Part shown: positions 6,112-12,058 of the stretch, piece by piece
Position numbering within the stretch: the stretch's first letter is position 1
Layout of the letters: the number at the start of each line of letters is the position of its first letter
Assembly (NCBI GenBank): GCA_007116195.1
Contig: SKIX01000163.1
Span: 1-12,058, forward strand
DNA: 12,058 nucleotides
Direction: 5' to 3'
DNA from: Marinospirillum sp.
GTDB lineage: Bacteria; Pseudomonadota; Gammaproteobacteria; Pseudomonadales; Halomonadaceae
Notes under the pieces: model-generated
Database searches by the model: none
Told to the model about the DNA's origin: nothing
Seen by the model: the letters and a program-made list of their open reading frames with translations, nothing else
Position numbers and translations under genes: made by a program

Positions 6112-7122
6112 TCAACGCCTTGAGCACTGAAAATGAGCCGCATAATTTAAAGCGGTTAATAAACTTCCTGTGTCGGCTTGGCCTTTAGCGGCCAGCTCTA
6201 GCGCCGTGCCATGGTCAACCGAGGTCCGTATGATCGGTAAGCCTAAGGTAATATTGGCTGCACGGCCAAAGCCTTGATATTTGAGTACTGGCAAACCCTG
6301 GTCATGGTACATGGCCAAGACCACATCACCCTGGGCCAGCATTTTGGCAGTAAACAAGGTGTCTGCAGGAAAGGGGCCTAATAACTCACCACTTAACTGC
6401 CCTCTAAGCTGATTTAAAGTGGGTTGAATAATATCCAGCTCTTCACGCCCCAGATGCCCGTCCTCGCCTGCATGGGGGTTAAGACCACACACTAAAATAC
6501 GTGGATTCGGATAACCAAAGCGCTCCTGCATGTCCTTATGCAGCAGAGTGATGATCTGCGTTAAACGCTTGGGTGTAATAGCTGCAGCCACGTCTTTTAA
6601 AGGCAGATGGGTTGTCACCAAGGCAACCCTGAGCTCTTCAGTTGCCAGCAGCATGACGACCTGTTCGACACCGCAGCGCTCCTGTAAAAACTCAGTATGA
6701 CCACTAAATGGATAACCTGCCGTATTGATGACACCCTTGTGAACAGGCCCAGTGACCAAGCCATGTACCCAGCCCTGCAAGCAAGCAGCTGTCGCTTTTT
6801 CTAGCGTTTGCAGTACATAAGCCGCGTTGGCTGGGTTTAAGCAACCTGGCTTAACACCGGCGGCTAACTCTACGGGCCAAACCTGCAGCCGCCCTGAGCA
6901 CCTCTCCGCAAACTGCTGACTTTGAACTTGATGATCACTAACAACCTCTAGCTGCAATGCATAACCTAGCTGCTTAGCCCTTTGCACAAGCAACTCAGGA
7001 TCAGCAACGATAAGCGCCTTGTTGAGCCGGCCCTGTAGGGCCAGCTCAATCACCAAATCCGGCCCTATCCCTGCTGGCTCACCCGGTGTAATGACCAGTG
7101 GCTTAGACAGTTGCTCAACCAC
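6112..7122 (-). CDS. pdxA: 4-hydroxythreonine-4-phosphate dehydrogenase, GTG start
   Basis: PdxA oxidises 4-phosphohydroxy-L-threonine with NAD(P), giving 3-amino-2-oxopropyl phosphate after decarboxylation, in DXP-dependent vitamin B6 synthesis. Motifs run in order: [13 protein letters not shown] (residues 11-23), [11 protein letters not shown] (123-133), FSGHTEFL (139-146, metal-ligand histidine), [29 protein letters not shown], and [16 protein letters not shown] with [21 protein letters not shown]. No ATG lies near the family start. The reading frame is open further upstream inside surA, but homology begins about seven residues after a GTG at 7122, which overlaps the surA stop by eight bases. 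That start gives 336 residues, close to the usual 330. No strong ribosome binding site is visible, so coupling to surA translation is likely. The exact start is the main uncertainty. Confidence 0.93.
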   Translation of the reverse strand: MVEQLSKPLVITPGEPAGIGPDLVIELALQGRLNKALIVADPELLVQRAKQLGYALQLEVVSDHQVQSQQFAERCSGRLQVWPVELAAGVKPGCLNPANAAYVLQTLEKATAACLQGWVHGLVTGPVHKGVINTAGYPFSGHTEFLQERCGVEQVVMLLATEELRVALVTTHLPLKDVAAAITPKRLTQIITLLHKDMQERFGYPNPRILVCGLNPHAGEDGHLGREELDIIQPTLNQLRGQLSGELLGPFPADTLFTAKMLAQGDVVLAMYHDQGLPVLKYQGFGRAANITLGLPIIRTSVDHGTALELAAKGQADTGSLLTALNYAAHFQCSRR

Positions 7123-8395
7123 GAATTTCGACCCAAGTGTTATCACGAATTTCACGCAACCAGTTTTGCACTTCTTCTTCAAAGCGCCTTTCCGAAAGCA
7201 GCTGCTGCACCTGTTGACGCCGCAAAGTATCCGTTAAATCAGATTGACGACGTTCTTCGACTTCGATTAGATGCCAGCCAAAACGACTTTGCACAGGCTG
7301 AGATACCTCACCAGGCTCCAGCTCATTCATGGCCTCTTCAAAAGAGGACACCATTTGTCCTGGGCTAACCCAACCTAAACTGCCACCCGACTGGCGACTA
7401 GCACGATCATCAGACATTTCTCGCGCCAGGCTGGCCAGACTTTCGCCGTCTGCAATACGCTGACGCAGCTGAACAATTAACGCTTGAGTCGCTGCTTCAT
7501 CCCGCAAAGCATTAGGGCTGAGCAGAAGGTGGCGTGCGCGCGTTTGATTGACCAGGTGCTGAGAGCCACCTCGGGTTTCTAATAGTTGAATCAAATGAAA
7601 GCCACTCGGACTGCGAATAGGCCCAGCTGTTTCGCCGACTTGTAAAGTCACCACCTGATCAGCAAACAAGGAAGGTAAGGCCAGGGCACTGCGCCAGCCT
7701 AGATCGCCACCACTGAAAGCCTGGTCACCCGCCGATGCACTGATGGCTAACTCTTGAAAGTCTTCTCCGCCGCGAATACGTTCCAGCAACTCCTGGGCTT
7801 TAACTTGCGATGCAGCGACCTGCTCAGGCGTGGGGTTATCAGGTACGGAAATCAATATATGCCCGACTCTAAACTCACGACCCTCTTCTTCAAGCGCTTC
7901 GGGAGATGCCAGGTAATTATCGATTTCTTGCTGGCTAACTCGAATTCGCTGCCCTACCTGCTGCTGACGAACTTGAGAGATCAGCATTTCCTGACGAATT
8001 TGCTCACGAAAAGCATCGAAGCTCATGCCGTCTGCCTCTATAGCACGGCGAAACTGATTAATTTCCATGCCATTTTGTCGTGCAATGCGATTAAGCGTGG
8101 CATTCAATGTTTGCTCATCAATCTGCAAACCACCCCGCTGAGCAAGTTGTAGCTGAATCGTATCCAGCACCAGCCGCTCCATTACCTGGTCGCGCAAAAC
8201 ATTTTCTGGTGGGACTCTTAGCCCTCGTTCAGCAATTTGGCCACGTACCAACTCCATCCGCTCCTGCAGCTCGGTTTCCATTAAAGCTTCTTCGCCTACA
8301 ACCGCAACGATTCGATCCAGCACTCTAGGCTCAGCCTGCAGATTGACTGCGACTAATAAGAGCATTAAGCCTGCGAGCCAGTTGACTTGTTTCAT
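7115..8395 (-). CDS. surA: Periplasmic chaperone and peptidyl-prolyl isomerase SurA
   Basis: SurA escorts unfolded outer-membrane proteins, LptD among its known clients, across the periplasm. From the ATG at 8395 the product has 426 residues (E. coli 428) and a typical signal peptide, [21 protein letters not shown], then [14 protein letters not shown]. The N-terminal chaperone region is followed by two parvulin domains. The first runs [11 protein letters not shown] to GGDLGW and [16 protein letters not shown]; the second runs RARHLLLSP to GGSLGW and [19 protein letters not shown] short C-terminal helix follows. Two earlier in-frame starts exist: ATG at 8425, with AAGGA four bases upstream and close to the lptD stop, and GTG at 8437. 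I prefer 8395 for the compact signal peptide and the AGGTG six bases before it, but 8425 is possible. The 3' end overlaps pdxA. Confidence 0.95.
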   Translation of the reverse strand: MKQVNWLAGLMLLLVAVNLQAEPRVLDRIVAVVGEEALMETELQERMELVRGQIAERGLRVPPENVLRDQVMERLVLDTIQLQLAQRGGLQIDEQTLNATLNRIARQNGMEINQFRRAIEADGMSFDAFREQIRQEMLISQVRQQQVGQRIRVSQQEIDNYLASPEALEEEGREFRVGHILISVPDNPTPEQVAASQVKAQELLERIRGGEDFQELAISASAGDQAFSGGDLGWRSALALPSLFADQVVTLQVGETAGPIRSPSGFHLIQLLETRGGSQHLVNQTRARHLLLSPNALRDEAATQALIVQLRQRIADGESLASLAREMSDDRASRQSGGSLGWVSPGQMVSSFEEAMNELEPGEVSQPVQSRFGWHLIEVEERRQSDLTDTLRRQQVQQLLSERRFEEEVQNWLREIRDNTWVEIRG

Positions 8396-8433
8396 TTTAA
8401 ACACCTGTTGCACCTGATTGATCATAATTTCCT

Positions 8434-11025
8434 TCACTGAATCGGCCTTTCCGCATACCCTTGGATTTCTGTTTGCAGCAGCTGAGCGCTGGATTGCCCA
8501 GCAGCTCCCATACCACGTAGGTTGATTTGTAGTAAAACGATCTCATCTCTCTCACGACGTCCAGAAGGATTTGAAAAATCATCAGGATTTTTAATCCAGT
8601 CACGATAGATTAACTGTGCCTGCCAGCAGCAAGACGTATACTCAATACCGAACAAGCGGTCTAAATCTTCATTGCGCTTAAAATCCCTGGTGTGCTTAAA
8701 AAAAACGCGCCAGGCATCTTGATAAACCGGCAACACACCACTGACATAAACCTGCTCTTCTGCCAACTCAGAGTAGCTATAAGCATCCAGCTGACTTGAA
8801 TCAGGACGAGGCCCTGTCAGTTGTAACTGCTGGTAGTTGGAGACATAGCTGTAGCCTAAGTTCAAATGAACACCCTGTTGATTACGATAGGCCAGGCGTG
8901 TATTGGCAGTGTCGGTTAAGTTTAAGTGATCATCCCACAACAAGGTTGATCTTAACTGTAAATGAGCTGAGATATTCCAGTTAGCCTGAAATACCAAATT
9001 GGAGCGCTCTCTGGTGTCTTGGTAAGGACGCTCATCTCTGCTGAGGTTCCTAGGGTGCCGGGCATCTTCAGGGTGTAGCAAAGAATCAGTCACATAGCGG
9101 TCAGAAAAATAAAACTCTTGAGCTACAGCCAGGCTAGCAATTTCTCGACCCGAGTGATCATTCAGCAAACGCTGAGTAACACCTAGAGTCACTTTTTGCA
9201 CATCACCCACTCGATCTCGCCCCCCTGTGCGCTCTGCCCGATAAAGGTGGTTGATGTCGAACTCATTAAAAGAACCATCAAACAGCTGGGGAACATCATA
9301 CTGTTCCACATAAGGAATGTAAGCTGCAAATAAGCGTGGTTCCAGGGTTTGCAGCAAAGTCTGCCCAAAAACCTGAGCATTTCTTTCAAAAAACAGACCG
9401 GTATCCAGACTGTAAACTGGAGCCGTAACACTCGGTTCAGAGTTAATACTAGCTCGCTGTTCAGGGGTCGTATCGGCAGCCCAGTTAGGTTCTATCCAAT
9501 AGCGACTATGTTTTAGCTGTAGCCTGGGTCGCAGATAAGCCCAAGGCCATGACCAGTCAGCTGCGACTTCCGGCTGTAAATGCACTCGCCAAGTTGGAGG
9601 TGAACCCCAGTTAGCTAAGCGGTCACTATAAAAGCGTCCAGAGTCTAGCTGAGTGTAATAGCCTTCGTCACTGAGATCACGATCAGCCAGCTTATCAAAA
9701 TAGGTCGCATCAGCCAGAAAACGCCAACTCAAGTGCTGCCCCCAGCGATCACCCGCTCTAAGCTCTATTTGCGGTAATTGAAAATAATCCTGCTGACTTG
9801 CAACCCGACCCTGACTTACATCGAACAGTGAAAAGGTTGATCCTCTGCTGTCCTCTGTGTTGGGATCATAGCTTGCCCTTAACTGCTGATAGCCACTCAC
9901 CTGGGCCGTTAACTGCCAGTTCTGGCGATCATAATTTAAGCGGAACTGCTGTAACAGGTTCTCGTCTGCATCAAAGGGCCCGCGACCCAGATCATCAAAA
10001 TAGCGATGGTCACTGGCTTGAGAAAAATCGAGCGAATAGCTGAGATCTGAAGACGGCCAATGCCCTTGGTGCTGTGCTGCAAACTGCCAACGCCTCAAGC
10101 CTAAATAGTCGTCATCTTGATCCATAAAAGCATAAAAAACTTCACCTGCATCGCTTGCCTGTAAATAGCGAAGCTCTGTCCCCAGCATGACACCACGGTT
10201 CGTTAAATAGCGAGGGTAAAAGGTTGCATCCAGGTTGGGCGCTAGGTTCCAGTAAAAGGGCTGGATAAAATCCAGCTCGCCCGCATTTAAACTGTAGGAA
10301 AAGCTGGGCGCCAACAAACCCGTATGCCTACGATCATCAATAGGAAAGCGCACCCAAGGTAAATAAAAGATAGGCACCTTTTGCACTTCCATGCGGACAT
10401 GATAGGCATCACCAAAACCCGTTTTTTGGTTTAAGTCAATTCGGCTCGCTACCAAACGCCAGGCAGAATCCTCAGGTGCACAGGTGGTCATACTGGCGTT
10501 TTGCATACGCACACGACCATCGGGTAGCTGTTCTAAGCGCCAGGCAGCGCCACGCACATGCTGAGAATGCATCAAATAGTGGGCTTCTTTAGCCAGCAAG
10601 TAATGACTTGCTAAATGATAGTCAGCTTGTTGAGCACGCAATAAGAAACCCTGTTGGCGCAACTCCAGGTTTCCTGTTAAGCGAGCCAGACTGCGCTCAG
10701 CATTAACCCAGGCCTGATCACTTAAAAGGTAGACTGGGCCTTGACGCAAGCGTACTCGACCCTGCAGATCCAAGCCCCCTGCAGCGGAATAGTCCAACTG
10801 CTCTGCTTCTGCAAATAAGCGTGCCTGGTCTATAGAGGTCGTGGTTTCAGGCAAGTCCAAGTCAGGAGCAAGATAATAGCCGGAGCAAACCTGGCCTGCA
10901 GGGCGCTGCTCATGCCAATGCCAGTCAAGCTGCTGCGGGGGCAAATCTGCTGGCAAGCGCGCCCAGCTGCAAGAGCTTGCCAGCAAGAGCAACAGGCCGC
11001 AGACTTTTAATTTGACCGGTTTCAA
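8434..11025 (-). CDS. lptD: LPS-assembly protein LptD, TTG start
   Basis: LptD is the outer-membrane barrel that, plugged by LptE, inserts lipopolysaccharide into the outer leaflet. From TTG at 11025 the product has 863 residues. It begins with a signal peptide (predicted cut after SWA, residue 22), then an OstA/LptA-like beta-jellyroll (about 75-180, including LDLQGRVRLRQG and ARLTGNLELRQQG). A large barrel follows from about VPIFYLPWVRFPIDDRRHTGLL, with the C-terminal strands ending at GY. Cysteines at residues 47 and 182 and the pair at 799-800 (YTSCCW) match the four that form the interdomain disulfides in E. coli. The TTG is favoured because GGGAGAGGGG lies just upstream and the signal peptide begins there; an ATG far upstream would add non-secretory sequence and run past the promoter. 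surA follows directly, a chaperone-client pair. Confidence 0.95.
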   Translation of the reverse strand: MKPVKLKVCGLLLLLASSCSWARLPADLPPQQLDWHWHEQRPAGQVCSGYYLAPDLDLPETTTSIDQARLFAEAEQLDYSAAGGLDLQGRVRLRQGPVYLLSDQAWVNAERSLARLTGNLELRQQGFLLRAQQADYHLASHYLLAKEAHYLMHSQHVRGAAWRLEQLPDGRVRMQNASMTTCAPEDSAWRLVASRIDLNQKTGFGDAYHVRMEVQKVPIFYLPWVRFPIDDRRHTGLLAPSFSYSLNAGELDFIQPFYWNLAPNLDATFYPRYLTNRGVMLGTELRYLQASDAGEVFYAFMDQDDDYLGLRRWQFAAQHQGHWPSSDLSYSLDFSQASDHRYFDDLGRGPFDADENLLQQFRLNYDRQNWQLTAQVSGYQQLRASYDPNTEDSRGSTFSLFDVSQGRVASQQDYFQLPQIELRAGDRWGQHLSWRFLADATYFDKLADRDLSDEGYYTQLDSGRFYSDRLANWGSPPTWRVHLQPEVAADWSWPWAYLRPRLQLKHSRYWIEPNWAADTTPEQRASINSEPSVTAPVYSLDTGLFFERNAQVFGQTLLQTLEPRLFAAYIPYVEQYDVPQLFDGSFNEFDINHLYRAERTGGRDRVGDVQKVTLGVTQRLLNDHSGREIASLAVAQEFYFSDRYVTDSLLHPEDARHPRNLSRDERPYQDTRERSNLVFQANWNISAHLQLRSTLLWDDHLNLTDTANTRLAYRNQQGVHLNLGYSYVSNYQQLQLTGPRPDSSQLDAYSYSELAEEQVYVSGVLPVYQDAWRVFFKHTRDFKRNEDLDRLFGIEYTSCCWQAQLIYRDWIKNPDDFSNPSGRRERDEIVLLQINLRGMGAAGQSSAQLLQTEIQGYAERPIQ

Positions 11026-11029
11026 ACAA

Positions 11030-11039
11030 CCCCTCTCCC
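11030..11039 (-). promoter_or_regulatory. Strong ribosome binding site deciding the TTG start of lptD
   Basis: On the minus strand GGGAGAGGGG ends four bases before the TTG at 11025-11023. No ATG or GTG is suitably placed, and the signal peptide begins right after this TTG, so this site fixes the start. A strong Shine-Dalgarno sequence probably compensates for the weak start codon. Confidence 0.75.
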
Positions 11040-11083
11040 AACTCAAAAGCCTCGCTTCTCTGTGCAAGACGTCTAAAACGCGT

Positions 11084-11112
11084 ATTATAACGAGTCTAAC
11101 CCCCACTGCCAT
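11084..11112 (-). promoter_or_regulatory. Sigma-70-type promoter for the lptD-surA-pdxA-ksgA-apaH-glpE cluster
   Basis: Reading leftward, ATGGCA (11112-11107, four of six matches to TTGACA) is followed after 17 bases by a perfect TATAAT (11089-11084). Transcription would begin near 11077, leaving a leader of about 50 bases before the lptD start. I found no sigma-E-type pair (GAACTT with TCTAA), which drives lptD in E. coli. On the opposite strand the same AT-rich patch offers TATTAT/TATAAC for amgK, but without a good -35 box. Confidence 0.6.
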
Positions 11113-11140
11113 GCTTGTTGCTATGAAAGAGCTAAAACCT

Positions 11141-12058
11141 ATGCCCACAAGCCGTCAACACCAGTTAATCAACTGGCTGGAGCCTTGGTTAACTGAACCT
11201 GCATCAACTCAGCCCACACTCGTTGCAGGTGATGCCAGCTTCCGCAGCTACTACCGCTTAGCCGCTGAACAAAACCGTTTGGGTAGCAACCTGATCGTTA
11301 TGGATGCTCCACCAGAGAAAGAAAGCTCGCAGCGTTTTATCCAGCTGGCTCTCAGTTGGCATCAGCAAGGCCTACGCGTTCCCTACCTGTACTCTTCTTG
11401 TGAGCATCAGGGCTTTGCACTGTTAGAAGACTTTGGCGATCAACAATTAATGCAGGCAGTCAAGCCCCTGGCAGCAGCAGAAGCGGATGCTTATTACCTC
11501 CAAGCCTTAACTCAACTCGCTGAATTGCAGTCGGTTCCAGTCGCTGACTTACCCCTATATTCACAGGAGTTACTCAACCAGGAAATTCAGCTATTTGAGC
11601 ACTGGCTGATCGACCAGCTCCTACAAATACAGGGTTTGCCGACGGGGTGGGATGCCTTCAAACAGCGTCTCGTCGAGACTGCGCTGGAGCAGCCTCAAAC
11701 TCTGGTTCACCGTGACTATCATTCACGCAACCTCATGGTAACCGAACAAAACCAGCTAGGAATTTTAGATTTCCAGGATGCTGTCTTGGGCCCCTGCACC
11801 TATGATGCGGTTTCTCTAATTCGAGACTGCTATCTGGAATGGCCACAAAACTGGCAACAGCATTGGTTACAAGCTTTTCAGCAACAAACCTATGCCCATA
11901 TCTCTCGTGAGCGCTTTGAATACTGGTTTGACTGGATGGGAATGCATAGACACTTGAAAGCAGCTGGAATTTTCGCTCGCCTCTGTTTACGTGATAACAA
12001 AAAGAGTTACCTGCAGGATTTACCGCTTACGCTGAAACATTTACAAGCTGCCCTTAAA
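11141..12058 (+). CDS. amgK: N-acetylmuramate/N-acetylglucosamine kinase AmgK, 3' truncated
   Basis: AmgK phosphorylates the anomeric position of MurNAc and GlcNAc recovered from cell-wall turnover; MurU then makes UDP-MurNAc, bypassing the fosfomycin-sensitive MurA step. The frame is open for 306 codons to the window end, against about 340 expected, so only the tail is missing. It is an aminoglycoside-phosphotransferase-fold kinase: AGDASFRSYYRL near the start (residues about 27-38, nucleotide loop), LIVMDAPPEKE, FALLEDFGDQ, the catalytic loop HRDYHSRNL (190-198, Asp192, Asn197), and the metal-binding LDFQDAVLGP (Asp210). Three in-frame ATGs exist at 11111, 11123 and 11141. I chose the last because homology begins there and AAAGAG lies about nine bases upstream; the first overlaps the -35 box of the lptD promoter. 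Divergence from lptD is the Pseudomonas arrangement. Confidence 0.93.
   Translation, partial: MPTSRQHQLINWLEPWLTEPASTQPTLVAGDASFRSYYRLAAEQNRLGSNLIVMDAPPEKESSQRFIQLALSWHQQGLRVPYLYSSCEHQGFALLEDFGDQQLMQAVKPLAAAEADAYYLQALTQLAELQSVPVADLPLYSQELLNQEIQLFEHWLIDQLLQIQGLPTGWDAFKQRLVETALEQPQTLVHRDYHSRNLMVTEQNQLGILDFQDAVLGPCTYDAVSLIRDCYLEWPQNWQQHWLQAFQQQTYAHISRERFEYWFDWMGMHRHLKAAGIFARLCLRDNKKSYLQDLPLTLKHLQAALK

Noticed and set aside
7754..8152. A 132-codon frame on the + strand opposite surA
   Set aside because: It is antisense to a clear SurA coding region, has no recognisable domain and no good ribosome binding site.
8796..10043. Short + strand frames opposite lptD
   Set aside because: They are antisense shadows of a well-supported LptD gene and resemble no known protein.
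10990..11010. A possible lipobox (LASSC) in the LptD signal peptide
   Set aside because: Position -3 is alanine, a poor fit, and LptD is known as a barrel protein processed by signal peptidase I; the SWA-RL cut fits better.
11026..11148. An ATG-initiated lptD start 41 codons upstream of the TTG
   Set aside because: It would place the promoter and ribosome binding site inside the gene, overlap the amgK start and spoil the signal peptide.

Overview
The window is a stretch of conserved gammaproteobacterial chromosome. Its gene order (tsaD, folB, folK, cca, ..., glpE, apaH, ksgA, pdxA, surA, lptD, amgK) is the arrangement I know from Pseudomonas and related marine lineages such as the Oceanospirillales. 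The moderate GC content, LptD with an intact disulfide cysteine set, AmgK, and a polar-flagellum FlgP/FlgT pair point to a motile, Gram-negative, probably Oceanospirillales- or Pseudomonadales-like bacterium. I cannot name a genus from the sequence alone. I see no mobile element, CRISPR array, tRNA, rRNA or toxin system, and no gene-free stretch reaches 300 bases.

Left part (1-1069, + strand): the last codons of tsaD (tRNA t6A synthesis), then folB and a folK homologue in one tight operon (11-base gap, then an ATGA overlap). The folK product has lost several residues that bind ATP in E. coli HPPK. Facing it is cca (1042-2139, - strand), whose 3' end overlaps folK by 28 bases. This Cca is short, because the HD phosphohydrolase segment of E. 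coli Cca is missing.

Middle part (2140-4086, + strand): two exported flagellar proteins, an LPP20-domain FlgP-like protein and FlgT, which build outer ring structures of the flagellar basal body. A good sigma-28 (FliA) type promoter precedes flgP, and a strong intrinsic terminator lies between the two genes. The pair sits where Pseudomonas has other genes.

Right part (4087-11025, - strand): a six-gene cluster read from right to left: lptD, surA, pdxA, ksgA, apaH, glpE. LptD and its chaperone SurA serve outer-membrane biogenesis; PdxA makes vitamin B6; KsgA methylates 16S rRNA; ApaH degrades Ap4A; GlpE is a rhodanese. apaG, normally between ksgA and apaH, is absent. Two starts are non-ATG: GTG for pdxA (overlapping surA) and TTG for lptD (with a strong ribosome binding site).

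Divergent from lptD is amgK (11141 to the window end, incomplete), the cell-wall sugar kinase of MurNAc/GlcNAc recycling. The 115-base space between them holds a good sigma-70 promoter for the lptD operon.

Overall this is mostly ordinary core genome. The items most worth a second look are the altered FolK, the HD-less Cca, and the flagellar pair with its own FliA-type promoter and internal terminator. I found no convincing undescribed system.
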